Positions 31,763-40,577 of a stretch of 64,000 bases of DNA are shown here, piece after piece. A program made the translations under genes and the position numbers. The notes under the pieces were generated by a model. It was not told where the DNA came from. It saw only the letters and a program-made list of their open reading frames with translations, and did not search any database. How positions within the stretch are numbered: position 1 is the stretch's first letter; the number at the start of each line of letters is the position of its first letter. The DNA comes from Thiothrix winogradskyi (GTDB lineage Bacteria; Pseudomonadota; Gammaproteobacteria; Thiotrichales; Thiotrichaceae): contig NZ_CP091244.1 in assembly GCF_021650935.1 (NCBI RefSeq), forward strand, positions 1,860,001 to 1,924,000, given 5' to 3'.

Positions 31763-32734
31763 ATGGCTGTACAACGTGCGCCGGGCTTTCAAGACCAGAA
31801 AGCCAGTGGCTATATTCCAGAGGTGTGGAGCGGTAAGTGGTTGCATGAGTTTTATACTCAGACAGTCGCAAGCTCGATCACCAATACCGACTTTGAAGGC
31901 GAGATTCGCAGCAAGGGCGATAAGGTCATTATTCCGCGTGTGCCGGATATTCAGTGGGCGAAGTATCACAAGGGTCAGAAGCTGGAGCTAACGGGCAAGC
32001 TGGAAAGCGAACCGGTGGTGATGGAAGTGGGTCGTGCGCATTACTTTATGTTTGTGGATGATGACGTGGATACCGTGCAGCGTAACGAGAAGTCGTTGCC
32101 GATGAAGGCTATCAAGAAGTCGTCTATCAATGGTGCGAAGCGCATTGATGCGGAATTGTTGTGTGATTTGCCGTTCCATGTTGCGCCGTGCAATCAGGGT
32201 TGTGAGGCGGGTGCGGTATCCGGTGCTTATGACTTGGGCGGCATTGGTGCGGGTGGTTGTAACCCGTTGGAGCTGCTGTGTGGCGGCAATGATTGCCAGA
32301 ACTCGGCAATGAATGTGCTGATCGACTTGATGAGCGCGTTGGAAGAAAACGATGTGCCGAATAGCGAGGGCAACTTGTTTGTGGTGATTCCGCAGTGGTT
32401 TAAGAACCTGGTGTTGAAGCACCCGCGTTTTCAGGATGCGTCGGCAATGGGTGAGAGTAAGTCGCCATTGCGTAACGGCAAGATCGGCATGATCGACGGC
32501 ATGGAAGTGTTTATGTCGAATCTGGTGCGTAACTACGATGTGAGCGGTAAGCGCGTGTTTGACATTGTGGCGGGGCATACGTCGGCGATTACGTTTGCGA
32601 CGCAGTTGACCAAGACGGAAAGCAAGTTGCGCTCGCAGGAAACGTTTGGGGATATTTACCGTGGTCTGCAAGTGTATGACTGGATGGTGACGAACCCTGA
32701 GTATTTGGCGCTGGCGCGTGTGACTAAAGGTTAA
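31763..32734 (+). CDS. Major capsid protein
   Basis: A 323-residue HK97-like coat protein in the expected place after the scaffold. Diagnostic stretches include FYTQTVASSITNTDFEGEIR (E-loop region), KVIIPRVPDIQWAKYHKGQK, and KSSINGAKRIDAELLCDLPF (spine helix), with a Gly/Cys-rich inserted segment (CNQGCEAGAVSGAYDLGGIG) that may be a surface loop. It belongs to the podovirus-type capsids with a P22-like overall order. Confidence 0.85.
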   Translation: MAVQRAPGFQDQKASGYIPEVWSGKWLHEFYTQTVASSITNTDFEGEIRSKGDKVIIPRVPDIQWAKYHKGQKLELTGKLESEPVVMEVGRAHYFMFVDDDVDTVQRNEKSLPMKAIKKSSINGAKRIDAELLCDLPFHVAPCNQGCEAGAVSGAYDLGGIGAGGCNPLELLCGGNDCQNSAMNVLIDLMSALEENDVPNSEGNLFVVIPQWFKNLVLKHPRFQDASAMGESKSPLRNGKIGMIDGMEVFMSNLVRNYDVSGKRVFDIVAGHTSAITFATQLTKTESKLRSQETFGDIYRGLQVYDWMVTNPEYLALARVTKG

Positions 32735-32744
32735 GGAGTAGGTT

Positions 32745-33179
32745 ATGAATTGCTGTCAGAGTAACCCGTGTGCGTTTTCGTGTGACCCGCCAATTCCGGC
32801 GTATTCCACGATTGCGGGGCGTGCGGATTGGGTGCGGAATTTCTGTAAACACCCTGCGAAGGCGGGGGAGAAGTTCCAGTTGACGGATACGCTGTTGATG
32901 CCGGGGCATTTTATTGATTGGGCTTCGTTCATTGTGGAAGTGCCTTCTAGCGCGTCTGTGCCGTTTAAGGTAGGGACTGAGGCTGTGCCGGATAAGTATT
33001 TCAGTTCTGATTTGAATGTGGGTCAGAACGTGAAGGGCTTTAAGGATGTGCGTGAGTTCGTGACGGTGGATACGCCGGTTTTCATTACCTTTGACGCGGA
33101 TGCGAATGAGGGGATTCTTGGCGTGGCGATGTGGCTGGCGGATGTGACCCCGATGGGTACGCGACTGGGTGGAGGCTGA
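32745..33179 (+). CDS. Capsid-associated Cys-rich protein
   Basis: A 144-residue protein directly after the capsid gene. The N-terminus has four Cys within the first 13 residues (MNCCQSNPCAFSC), followed by beta-rich sequence (LTDTLLMPGHFIDWASFIVE, VFITFDADANEGILGVAMWL). Position and size fit a capsid decoration or vertex protein. Family not recognised. Confidence 0.6.
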   Translation: MNCCQSNPCAFSCDPPIPAYSTIAGRADWVRNFCKHPAKAGEKFQLTDTLLMPGHFIDWASFIVEVPSSASVPFKVGTEAVPDKYFSSDLNVGQNVKGFKDVREFVTVDTPVFITFDADANEGILGVAMWLADVTPMGTRLGGG

Positions 33180-33181
33180 TC

Positions 33182-33388
33182 ATGGGTAACTTGCCTGCTG
33201 GTACGTGGGTTCGGGCGGCGAATGGCACTGTTCACGGGTTTTCCCGTGGGATGGTGTTGCCGAAGGGTGCGGAGGTGTTTGTTGTGCCGGAAGGTGCTGA
33301 AACGCCGGATGATGTGGCGGTGGCTGCTGAAGAAGCGCCAGCCGTTGAGGTGAAGCCTGCTGCTGGTAAGAAACGTGCTGGCGGGTGA
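33182..33388 (+). CDS. Small head protein, unknown function
   Basis: A 68-residue protein from ATG 33182, two bases after the upstream stop. N-terminal beta segment (WVRAANGTVHGFSRGMVLPK) followed by an Ala/Glu/Pro-rich tail ending in KKRAGG. It overlaps the next gene by 14 bases. Probably a head or neck accessory. Confidence 0.55.
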   Translation: MGNLPAGTWVRAANGTVHGFSRGMVLPKGAEVFVVPEGAETPDDVAVAAEEAPAVEVKPAAGKKRAGG

Positions 33389-34037
33389 GGTGATTACCCG
33401 TGTGCGGGTGACGTTGCGGGATGAAACCAGCTCGCAACGTTGGCCGGATGCGGAGTTGTTCCAGTGGTTGCGCGATGGCGTGGACGCTGTGGGCGATGCG
33501 AAACCGGAAGAGTCGGCGGCACATCGGGTGCTGGTGATGGTGGGTGATCACCGTCAGGCAGTGCCGGATGGGGTGCGGCGGCTGTTGCGGCTGGAAGCTA
33601 ATGTGGACGAAAACGGGAATATGGGGCGGTCGGTGAACCGCGCTGACCGTTTTGCGTTGCAGATGGCGGAACGCCAGTATGCGTTTTACAAGTATGCCCG
33701 CGAGGTGTGGGATTACTGGCAGGATGATGTGGCGGGGACGGATTTTTATGTGTTCCCGTTACCGCGTGATGGCGTGAAGGTTCGCGCTTATGTGTCGGTG
33801 TATCAGCCTGAGATTGTGGGTTTTGGTGATCGGCTAGTGGTGGCGGATTCGTATCGGGCAGCATTGGTGGATTATGTGGTGTCGGCGGCTTATGCGAAGG
33901 ATGCGGAATACGCGGATAACGTGAATTTGGCGGCGGCGTTTGCGCAGTCGTTTGCGCAGAAGGCAGGTATCAAGGTGCAGGGTGGGCGCGATAAGCCACC
34001 GACTGTTACCCATTACGATAGGCAGAGGTCTGAATGA
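33375..34037 (+). CDS. Head completion/adaptor protein
   Basis: A 220-residue mostly helical protein (VRVTLRDETSSQRWPDAELF, AALVDYVVSAAYAKDAEYAD) that fits the pattern of podovirus adaptor proteins binding under the portal: an RWPD-type opening, then a helical bundle. Start is GTG 33375, and its end overlaps the next gene by four bases. Confidence 0.7.
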   Translation: MLAGEVITRVRVTLRDETSSQRWPDAELFQWLRDGVDAVGDAKPEESAAHRVLVMVGDHRQAVPDGVRRLLRLEANVDENGNMGRSVNRADRFALQMAERQYAFYKYAREVWDYWQDDVAGTDFYVFPLPRDGVKVRAYVSVYQPEIVGFGDRLVVADSYRAALVDYVVSAAYAKDAEYADNVNLAAAFAQSFAQKAGIKVQGGRDKPPTVTHYDRQRSE

Positions 34038-34591
34038 GCGATTGGCTGGATTTGGCGTTGGGCGAGGTATTGGTTCATGCGCCGGAATGCCCATCGTTGA
34101 CGGCGCGGTCGTATTTGGACAGTGCGTTGCGGTCGGTGGGTAATGATATTGGGCTGGAGACGTTTCAGCGGCGTTTGTTGGCGCGATCGGGGTGTCGGGA
34201 GTATCCGTTGGATGCGCCGGTTGGTCGGGCGGTTGCGGGGGTGTTGGGGGTGACGTTGGCGGGAACGCCAGTGGCTTACCAGCGCACGCGGGATGGGATT
34301 CGGCTGGATGATGCACCTCACGAGGTTGGGGCGGTGTTGTTGGCTGAGATTCAGCTTGCACCGCAGGCGGTGATGGATGCGCCACAGGCATTGCAGGATG
34401 CGGTGGTGAATCTGGCGTTGGCGCGGTTGTTGATGATTCCGCAGCAGCGGTGGAGTAACCCGGCATTGGCGGGGACGTTTTTGGCGTTGTATCGGATGGC
34501 GCTGGCGTTGATGGCTTCGGATGCGGCGGCGGCTGATCGGGCGCAAAAGGGCGTGACGATGCCGCGTATGAGGGGATTGCGATGGGTGTGA
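34034..34591 (+). CDS. Tail-tube/connector protein
   Basis: A 185-residue protein coupled to the adaptor. It begins WLDLALGEVLVHAPECPSLT with YLDSALRSVGNDIGL, and later repeats helical Ala-rich segments (AVVNLALARLLMIPQQRW). It sits where short-tailed phages encode the nozzle-proximal connector. No motif beyond this. Confidence 0.6.
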   Translation: MSDWLDLALGEVLVHAPECPSLTARSYLDSALRSVGNDIGLETFQRRLLARSGCREYPLDAPVGRAVAGVLGVTLAGTPVAYQRTRDGIRLDDAPHEVGAVLLAEIQLAPQAVMDAPQALQDAVVNLALARLLMIPQQRWSNPALAGTFLALYRMALALMASDAAAADRAQKGVTMPRMRGLRWV

Positions 34592-34962
34592 TTCATGAGG
34601 GGTTGCGGTTTGACCAACCTCAGACAGTATTTTATCTGGAAGGCGTGGACCTGATTGAGGGGATGGCGGCACGGGTGCGGATTGCGCCGCGTGGGTGGCT
34701 GTCGGCTTGTGGGTTGCCGCGTGTGGGTGATGTGATTACTCAGGCGCTTGGGTGCGGGTGTCGTGATGAAACACGGGTGACGCGCTTCCCGGTGGATTTG
34801 GATGCGACGCTGATGATGGATGAGCGGGCGGTGTTGTTGGAGGGGATTCCTTTCAAGCAGTGGCCCGATGGTTTGTATGAGGCGCAAGTGGTGCTGCTGT
34901 ACCAGGGCAGTGAAATGCCGGTGCAGGAGTTGGTGTTGTTTGATATTGGGGAGGTCTGCTAA
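34582..34962 (+). CDS. Tail-complex protein, unknown family
   Basis: A 126-residue beta-rich protein (LEGVDLIEGMAARVRIAPRG, LLEGIPFKQWPDGLYEAQVV), overlapping both neighbours. Part of the tail-assembly run from 33 to 37.6 kb, function not readable. Confidence 0.55.
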   Translation: MGVIHEGLRFDQPQTVFYLEGVDLIEGMAARVRIAPRGWLSACGLPRVGDVITQALGCGCRDETRVTRFPVDLDATLMMDERAVLLEGIPFKQWPDGLYEAQVVLLYQGSEMPVQELVLFDIGEVC

Positions 34963-35273
34963 TGGCTTGTCAATTTGCGGTAGTGGCGTGTCGCCCACGG
35001 GTGGCGCGGGTGGTGCAGGGTTGTGGGTATCGGGCGGGGTATAACCGCCACCACATGGCGTTGTTGCCAGTGCATGAGGTGCGCCAAGAAACAGAGGCTT
35101 ATCAGATTTTGCCAGCGTACCCGGCGCAGTTTGCGCAGGATTGTGTGGTGGCGGATTATCGGAGTTGTCAGCGGTGCGGTCAGGTGGTGACGGGTGCGGA
35201 TTGCGGGTGTAGCTCGCATGGGCAGCACGCGCACCCGCACCAGACACGTTATGGTTTTAGGAGTGCTTTCTGA
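34962..35273 (+). CDS. Cys/His-rich tail-complex protein
   Basis: A 103-residue protein with clustered Cys and His: ACRPRVARVVQGCGYRAGYN, then CQRCGQVVTGADCGCSSHGQ and HAHPHQTRYGF. The pattern suggests bound metal or disulfides, unusual in a short-tail assembly gene. It overlaps its neighbours by single bases. Family unknown. Confidence 0.55.
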   Translation: MACQFAVVACRPRVARVVQGCGYRAGYNRHHMALLPVHEVRQETEAYQILPAYPAQFAQDCVVADYRSCQRCGQVVTGADCGCSSHGQHAHPHQTRYGFRSAF

Positions 35274-35686
35274 TGGGTAAGGTGTTATTCGGGGATGCGG
35301 CGCAGACGAAATTACGCGCTGATCTGTATGCGAATGAGGGCTTGATGATCGTGGCGGGGACGGCGTGTTTCCCTAAGGTTGCGCCGGATTCGGGGGATTA
35401 TTTCTTTGTGTCGATTGTGCGCCCGGCGACGGGGTGCAATGGGGTGTACAAGGAGCTGGTGAAGGTGGTGAACACCAATGGGGATAAGTGGGGCATTGAG
35501 CGGGTGCAGGATCAGTGTTACCGGCTGGCAATGGATTTCCGCATGGGGGATATGGTGTATTTTGAGCCGCATGTGCCACAGATGGTGTTTGGTGCGCTGG
35601 TGGACGGGGCTGCATTGGGTGATCGTGAGGTGGCGGGTAATGGCTCGTGCGGTGATGTGACCTTTCAGCAGCAGTTAACGTTCTGA
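35273..35686 (+). CDS. Tail-complex protein, unknown family
   Basis: A 137-residue beta-rich protein (VLFGDAAQTKLRADLYANEG, YFFVSIVRPATGCNGVYKEL, MVYFEPHVPQMVFGALVDGA). Single-base overlap with the genes on both sides, so translated as one unit with the nozzle-type protein next. Confidence 0.55.
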   Translation: MGKVLFGDAAQTKLRADLYANEGLMIVAGTACFPKVAPDSGDYFFVSIVRPATGCNGVYKELVKVVNTNGDKWGIERVQDQCYRLAMDFRMGDMVYFEPHVPQMVFGALVDGAALGDREVAGNGSCGDVTFQQQLTF

Positions 35687-37593
35687 TGGCTGAAGGCTTT
35701 GATTTGACGGTGTTCAATGGGTTAAGCCCACGGACTTCACGGCGGTTGTTGCGTGAGGCAATGGCGACGGTGGCGGAAAATGTGTATTTGTTACATGGGA
35801 ATATTGAGCCGTCGCGCTTGCCGCTGGATGCGGGCGTTGCCTTATTGGCTGGTGCGCGGACGCTCTACCGCCACTGTGGGACGTGGTTGCAGTATCCAAC
35901 CAAGGTCTACTTCGCACACCGGGCAACACCGGGGGAGGTAGGCGATAGGCTGTATATCGCGGGTAGCGGTGCGCCGGTGGTGCGCAGTTGTGCGGGTGAT
36001 ACGTATCCTTTGGGTATCGGCAAGCCTGTTACCAAGCCCGCTGTGGCGGTGACGGCGGCGGATTACAGTAGCTATACGTTTCGGCTGTTTGGGTTTTATG
36101 AGGGGGTTGATGGGGCTTTGTATGACAAGGCTGCATTGACCCCTATCACATTGGAAAACGGAAAGTCGTATGAATTCGTTCCGTTTCAGCGTGTTACTGC
36201 GCCTGCTGAATCGGAATTCGGGGTGTCGGTGGAGGCGCTGAAGGCGGGGGATTTGCTGGGGATTGTGTACAGCAGTAACACGTACCGCGCGGGTAATTCG
36301 GATTTGTATTTGAATGGCAATCAGGTGATTGCGTCGTTGTTTGACCGTAGTAGTGGGTCTGACACGGCTTATGATGATGGCACGGTGAACCCGACGTTGA
36401 TGGCGTTGAAGTTGTCGTATGCGGCGGCGAATAGCGCCAGCTTGACCCGATCGTATGCTTACACGTATGTGACGGCGTGGGGGGAGGAGTCGCAACCTTC
36501 CACCGCGTCGGAATTGGTGTTGGTGGAGGCAGGGAGCAATGTGGTGGTGTCGGGGTTTGTGCCGTCATTGCATGGGAATGTGGATAGGATTCGGTTGTAT
36601 CGGACGGATGCGAGTGGGCAATTCCGGTTTGTGGATGAGTTCCCTGGTGGTGCGGCGACGTATACGGATAATAAGCTGGATACGGAGCTGGGGGAGGTGT
36701 TGCCCTCATTGACGTGGGAAGCGCCACCGGCTGACCTTGCGGGGTTGGTGGCTATGCCGAATGGGTTTATGGCGGGGTTTGCGGGGAATGTGTTGTATTT
36801 CTCGGAGATTAACCAGCCGCACGCGTGGCCCGTTGCGTATTCGTTGACGAAGATCGACGGGGATATTGTGGGGATTTGCGGGACGTTTGAGAACTCGTTG
36901 GTCGTGGCAACCACTAAGCACCCTTATATTGTGACGGGTTACACGCCGGATACGATGACGGCGACCAAGGTGTCGGCGTTTGAGCCGTGTGTGTCGGCGT
37001 TTAGTTTGGTGGATATGGGGGTTTATGGGGTGGGGTATGCGTCACCCAATGGGTTGGTGATTGTGCGGGCGGGGTCGGCTGAGGTGTTTTCTGAGGCGTT
37101 GATGACACCGGAGCAGTGGCGGGAGTATAAACCGGAGACGATGCGCTGTGCTTGGCAGCGGGAGCGGTTGCATGTGGTGGCGGATAGCGTGCATTGGGTG
37201 TTCCATTTGCGCGGTGGTGAGGATTTGTTGTCGACTGAGAGTAGCTTGCCTACGGCGCTTTGGCAGGATGTGGATAGTGATACGCTGTGGTTGGGCGAGG
37301 CTGGCAGGCTGTGGAAGCATGGCGCTGGCATGAAGGCGGTGATGGAGTGGCGTAGCGGTGAGACGCAGTACCCGCGACCCGCGTCGTTTGTGCGGGCGAA
37401 GATTGAGGCGGATACGCACCCGGTGACGTTGTTGCTGTTTGCGGATGGTGAGGAAGTGTTTCGCTATGATGCGGAGGATGATGCGCCGTTTTATTTGCCG
37501 GTGTTGCCACGGTCTAAGCATTGGATGGTGGGGATTATGGGGCTGGCGGCGGTGCATCGGGTGGTGGTGACGAATGGGCATATCCAGCTTTAG
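35686..37593 (+). CDS. Tail nozzle/hub-type virion protein
   Basis: A 635-residue protein, the last of the overlapping tail chain. It begins with an all-alpha portion (FNGLSPRTSRRLLREAMATV), is beta-rich afterwards with Tyr and Asp-Gly turns (NSASLTRSYAYTYVTAWGEE looks like a fibronectin-type III unit; ADLAGLVAMPNGFMAGFAGN, SLVVATTKHPYIVTGYTPDT look like beta-propeller blades), and ends in a beta barrel. Size and position fit a podovirus tail nozzle such as the P22 gp10/T7 gp12 role. A strong terminator follows. Confidence 0.65.
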   Translation: MAEGFDLTVFNGLSPRTSRRLLREAMATVAENVYLLHGNIEPSRLPLDAGVALLAGARTLYRHCGTWLQYPTKVYFAHRATPGEVGDRLYIAGSGAPVVRSCAGDTYPLGIGKPVTKPAVAVTAADYSSYTFRLFGFYEGVDGALYDKAALTPITLENGKSYEFVPFQRVTAPAESEFGVSVEALKAGDLLGIVYSSNTYRAGNSDLYLNGNQVIASLFDRSSGSDTAYDDGTVNPTLMALKLSYAAANSASLTRSYAYTYVTAWGEESQPSTASELVLVEAGSNVVVSGFVPSLHGNVDRIRLYRTDASGQFRFVDEFPGGAATYTDNKLDTELGEVLPSLTWEAPPADLAGLVAMPNGFMAGFAGNVLYFSEINQPHAWPVAYSLTKIDGDIVGICGTFENSLVVATTKHPYIVTGYTPDTMTATKVSAFEPCVSAFSLVDMGVYGVGYASPNGLVIVRAGSAEVFSEALMTPEQWREYKPETMRCAWQRERLHVVADSVHWVFHLRGGEDLLSTESSLPTALWQDVDSDTLWLGEAGRLWKHGAGMKAVMEWRSGETQYPRPASFVRAKIEADTHPVTLLLFADGEEVFRYDAEDDAPFYLPVLPRSKHWMVGIMGLAAVHRVVVTNGHIQL

Positions 37594-37611
37594 GCTGGTC
37601 GAGATAAGTTA

Positions 37612-37647
37612 AAGCCCGATCAGGGTGGTATCTGATCGGGCTTTTTT
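37612..37647 (+). terminator. Strong terminator after the tail chain
   Basis: AAGCCCGATCAG (37612-37623) pairs over 12 bases with CTGATCGGGCTT (37632-37643), loop of 8, then T to 37647. Its 3' half and the following GTTTCCGGTGCG are repeated at a second terminator 1.4 kb away. Confidence 0.9.
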
Positions 37648-37659
37648 GTTTCCGGTGCG
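37637..37659 (+). repeat. Terminator-tail repeat, copy 1
   Basis: Twenty-three bases here are identical to 39079-39101. The repeat begins in the 3' arm of the terminator stem, spans the T-run and ends in GTTTCCGGTGCG. The genes on the two sides differ. Confidence 0.8.
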
Positions 37660-37681
37660 ATGCGGGGAAGCATCCAGCGGT

Positions 37682-37801
37682 GTGATTGGAGCAATAAACG
37701 AGGATTCCAATGTGGATGATGATAGCAACTTTCGCTTGTCAGTGACAGGTAAGGATTTGTTGAAAATGATTAAGGAATTGTTTCAATCCACTCCCGACTA
37801 A
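37682..37801 (+). CDS. Small protein, 39 residues
   Basis: A short frame after the terminator. GTG 37682 opens MIGAINEDSNVDDDSNFRLS and ends LLKMIKELFQSTPD, a non-random acidic then amphipathic pattern. No good ribosome site is visible, so the start is uncertain. Listed because the coding pattern differs from its GC-rich surroundings. Confidence 0.35.
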   Translation: MIGAINEDSNVDDDSNFRLSVTGKDLLKMIKELFQSTPD

Positions 37802-37849
37802 TAAAGCAGGGAGAGAGTCACGATAACATATTCATAGAGGAAAATAGAA

Positions 37850-38257
37850 GTGAAGCAGGTGGCGGTGGCTGACCCGGCGTTGGTGGCGGATGCGTATTTG
37901 CGCCAGATTTTGCAGGCGTTGCGGCATAACCAGATTGAGTTGTTTCGGTCGGTGGGTGTTGATGCTGGTAGTGCGACAGTTGCGACGGAAACGCCCAAGG
38001 CGGCGAAATTGCCGGTGCGGTCGGCGGGTAGTGCTGGTGTGACGGCGGTGGAAGTTAATTTTTCACTTCCGGCGGATGCGACGGCGGGGAATGTGGCAGG
38101 GATTGCGGCATTGGCGAATGCGAATAAGGCGGCGCTGCTGGCGTTAGCCGGTGAGTATAACAAGCTGCATGGTGATGTGGCGGCGCTGGTAGCTGTGGTG
38201 AAGAATTTGCAGGGCCAGCAGGCTGAGTTGGTTAATCGATTGAACCAAGGGGTATAA
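37850..38257 (+). CDS. Internal virion or injection protein, small
   Basis: A 135-residue helical protein (DAYLRQILQALRHNQIELFR, then GIAALANANKAALLALAGEY, ending in LQGQQAELVNRLNQGV). GTG start with GGAAAATAGAAG before it. It leads a set of three helical proteins before the giant polyvalent gene, the usual place for internal virion proteins. Coiled-coil ends suggest oligomerisation. Confidence 0.55.
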   Translation: MKQVAVADPALVADAYLRQILQALRHNQIELFRSVGVDAGSATVATETPKAAKLPVRSAGSAGVTAVEVNFSLPADATAGNVAGIAALANANKAALLALAGEYNKLHGDVAALVAVVKNLQGQQAELVNRLNQGV

Positions 38258-38259
38258 CA

Positions 38260-39030
38260 ATGGGACTGTTTTCGGCGATTGGGACAATTGCGGGTGCGGC
38301 GTTTGGTGCGCCGACACTTGGGGCGGCGGCTGGTGGCATAGTCGATGGGCTATCAGCGAATTCTACCGCGAAGAAAGCGAGTGCTGCTCAGAATGCGATG
38401 ATGGCGGAGCAGACGCGGTTGTATGGTCAGCAGGCTGATATGGGTCAGCATTTCTTTGATCAGTACAAGGATAATTATGAGCCGTTGGCGTTGTCGCAGT
38501 TGCGGGCGGCGCAGACGGGGGTTGACCCGAATTATTACGCGGGGTTGGCGGATAGCGGGGTGGTGCAGAATCAGGGGCTGGCGTTGCAGTCGGCGCAACG
38601 TAACCTTGAGCGTAACGGCGTAGCACCTACTGATGGTCGGTGGTTGGCAATGCAGAATCAGAATGCGTTGGCGTTGTCGGGTAGTCGGGCGGCGGCGCAG
38701 AATCAGGCGCGACAAGGTGCGCTGGAGTTGAATTGGAATCGGCGTAATCAGCAGGTGGATTACGGGGCGGGGTTGGTGAACCGTGGCTCTGGGATGATGG
38801 CGGATGCGGCTTCGGGGTTTGATGGAATGGGGCGTGCTTATGGGGCGCAAGCGTCGGGCGCAGCGTCAACGGCGGGCTATGAGTTTGGGACGATTGCGGG
38901 GAATTTGGTAGATGCTTACCGCAAGCCGGATACGGTGGCTACGGCGAATGTGCCGCAGGCTAACCCGTATACGACGGAGTGGGGTACGTTGAAGAGTGCG
39001 TGGAATAATGGCGGCTTTGGTGGTCGGTAG
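38260..39030 (+). CDS. Internal virion (DNA-injection) protein
   Basis: A 256-residue protein. The N-terminus is a Gly/Ala helix (MGLFSAIGTIAGAAFGAPTL, then AAAGGIVDGLSANSTAKKAS) typical of ejected proteins that enter membranes, followed by Gln/Asn/Ala-rich helices (NQNALALSGSRAAAQNQARQ). This matches the P22 gp7/T7 gp14 type role. Ends in a strong terminator. Confidence 0.65.
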   Translation: MGLFSAIGTIAGAAFGAPTLGAAAGGIVDGLSANSTAKKASAAQNAMMAEQTRLYGQQADMGQHFFDQYKDNYEPLALSQLRAAQTGVDPNYYAGLADSGVVQNQGLALQSAQRNLERNGVAPTDGRWLAMQNQNALALSGSRAAAQNQARQGALELNWNRRNQQVDYGAGLVNRGSGMMADAASGFDGMGRAYGAQASGAASTAGYEFGTIAGNLVDAYRKPDTVATANVPQANPYTTEWGTLKSAWNNGGFGGR

Positions 39031-39055
39031 GGTTTGATGGGATTTTGATAGAGGA

Positions 39056-39089
39056 AAGCCCGGCAGGTGGGGACTTGCCGGGCTTTTTT
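39056..39089 (+). terminator. Terminator after the injection-protein gene
   Basis: AAGCCCGGCA (39056-39065) pairs with TGCCGGGCTT (39076-39085), then T to 39089. The arm end plus T-run plus GTTTCCGGTGCG duplicates the terminator near 37640. Confidence 0.9.
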
Positions 39090-39101
39090 GTTTCCGGTGC
39101 G
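39079..39101 (+). repeat. Terminator-tail repeat, copy 2
   Basis: Identical over 23 bases to 37637-37659. The duplicated piece spans the 3' arm of the stem, the T-run and the trailing GTTTCCGGTGCG, so one of the two cassettes ending in this terminator was probably copied or moved. Confidence 0.8.
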
Positions 39102-39146
39102 GCGCACGGTACGCCCATCGGGTTGGTAGCAGAGAAAGGATACTAC

Positions 39147-39320
39147 GTGGAAAAGAGTAGCAGATTTTTAACGGTGAATATACGTATGCAAGCAAGAGCG
39201 TCTTCGGGTGGTGCTGATCGTGCCATTAATAAGTTTGGGTGGGCGGCTATTATCCTTGCCGTTGGTGTTTCGGCTGCTGCGATTATTGCGGCGATTGGTG
39301 CGACGGGGTGGCTGTCATGA
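39147..39320 (+). CDS. Small membrane protein
   Basis: A 57-residue protein, GTG 39147 with AAAGGA seven bases upstream. The C-terminal part is one long hydrophobic helix (GWAAIILAVGVSAAAIIAAI). An upstream extension of the frame would run through the terminator and is rejected. Its stop overlaps the next ATG. May be a membrane anchor for injection proteins. Confidence 0.5.
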   Translation: MEKSSRFLTVNIRMQARASSGGADRAINKFGWAAIILAVGVSAAAIIAAIGATGWLS

Positions 39321-40552
39321 ATGGTTTGGCGTTGAGTGGGTTTTTGGATGGGCAGCGGTTGGCGCGGAAGGATGCGTTGGCGCTGACGAAGGAGCGGCGG
39401 ATTGCGGAGCAGCATCCTCTGGATATGCTGGCGTTGCAGCAGCAGAATTATCAGCGGGATTTGCAGAATCAGCAGACGGCGGCGATGAATCCGTTGACGC
39501 TTGAGCAGCAGAAGCAGGGCAATTATGCGCGGGATTTGGCGAATTATCAGAATTACCAGTTAAGCCCGATGCAGGTGGAGCAGCAGCGCCAGTTGAATGC
39601 TAAGCGGGGGTTGGAGTTGCAGTCGGCTCAGCAGTTGACCCCAACCGAGAATGCGTTGGCGTTGCAGAAAATGCAGGCGGATATGCAGTTAAGCCCGATG
39701 CAGGTGGAGCAGCAGCGCCAGTTGAATGCTAAGCGGGGGTTGGAGTTGCAGTCGGCTCAGCAGACACAGCCTTCGACCAATGCGTTGGCGTTGCAGATGA
39801 CGCGGGATGATTTGCATGAGCGGGCGTTGCAGAGTGGGGTGAAGGCGTACCAAGCCACGGGTGATATTAGCCCGTTGAAGCAGTCGATTGCGGCGGCTTA
39901 CGGTGGGAATGTGAAGCTGGATCAGTTGCCGGATGGTAGCGTGCAGGTGCAGGGCGCGGGCGGGGTGAAGCGGTTTGATTCGATGAATGCGTTTATCACG
40001 GCGGTGAGTGGCGCGGAAACACCAAAGCCGCTTGCGCCGATGAACATGGGGAATGGCTGGATTTATGACCCGAATACTAAGCAGGGGACGCAGTTGTACC
40101 AGGAAGCACCGAAGGTGGAGAAGCCTGCTGAGTTGCCAGTGGATGGGCTTGCGCTGAATTCGATGACGGCGACGTATTTGAAGGATCAGGGGTTGGCGCT
40201 TTCCAATAATGATCGTGCGTTGTTGGTGGCTGATATGAAGGCTAGGGCTGCGGGGTTGATGCGTGATGGTGCTGACCCGTCGGTGGCGGTGCGGGAGGCG
40301 TATAAAAGCGTAGTGCCTGGGCTTTCTGAGTCACGCCCTTCTTTGGGGGAGATGGCGCTGAACCCTATTGGCGCGGTGTTGAATAGTGGCGTTAGGTATG
40401 ACCCGGCGGCGTTGTCGTTGTCGGGCAGTGGTGCGCCTGCGCCTGCGACTTCTGCGGGGTCTGCACCCGCGTCTGCGATTAATTATTTGAAGCAGAATAA
40501 TACGCCTGAGGTGCGGGCGATGTTTGAGCAGAAATACGGCTATTTGCCTTAA
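39317..40552 (+). CDS. Gln-rich internal virion protein with internal duplication
   Basis: A 411-residue protein. The first third is Gln/Leu-rich coiled coil containing a perfectly duplicated block (LSPMQVEQQRQLNAKRGLEL type, period 43 residues). The middle is mixed alpha/beta with KRFDSMNAFITAV, and the end is a Ser/Pro/Ala linker with YLKQNNTPEVRAMFEQKYGY. It lies just before the polyvalent injection protein, as internal core proteins do. ATG 39317 overlaps the upstream stop. Confidence 0.6.
   Translation: MNGLALSGFLDGQRLARKDALALTKERRIAEQHPLDMLALQQQNYQRDLQNQQTAAMNPLTLEQQKQGNYARDLANYQNYQLSPMQVEQQRQLNAKRGLELQSAQQLTPTENALALQKMQADMQLSPMQVEQQRQLNAKRGLELQSAQQTQPSTNALALQMTRDDLHERALQSGVKAYQATGDISPLKQSIAAAYGGNVKLDQLPDGSVQVQGAGGVKRFDSMNAFITAVSGAETPKPLAPMNMGNGWIYDPNTKQGTQLYQEAPKVEKPAELPVDGLALNSMTATYLKDQGLALSNNDRALLVADMKARAAGLMRDGADPSVAVREAYKSVVPGLSESRPSLGEMALNPIGAVLNSGVRYDPAALSLSGSGAPAPATSAGSAPASAINYLKQNNTPEVRAMFEQKYGYLP
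39557..39763 (+). repeat. 78-bp direct repeat
   Basis: The block 39557-39634 recurs at 39686-39763, offset 129 bases, with no differences seen. It keeps frame (43 codons). A recent in-frame duplication inside the coiled-coil region. Confidence 0.85.
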
Positions 40553-40577
40553 GCACCGTTTTAACCCGTTAACCTAC

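Noticed and set aside
39045..39146. Upstream extension of the small membrane protein.
   Set aside because: The frame runs through a strong terminator stem, so the GTG at 39147 is preferred.
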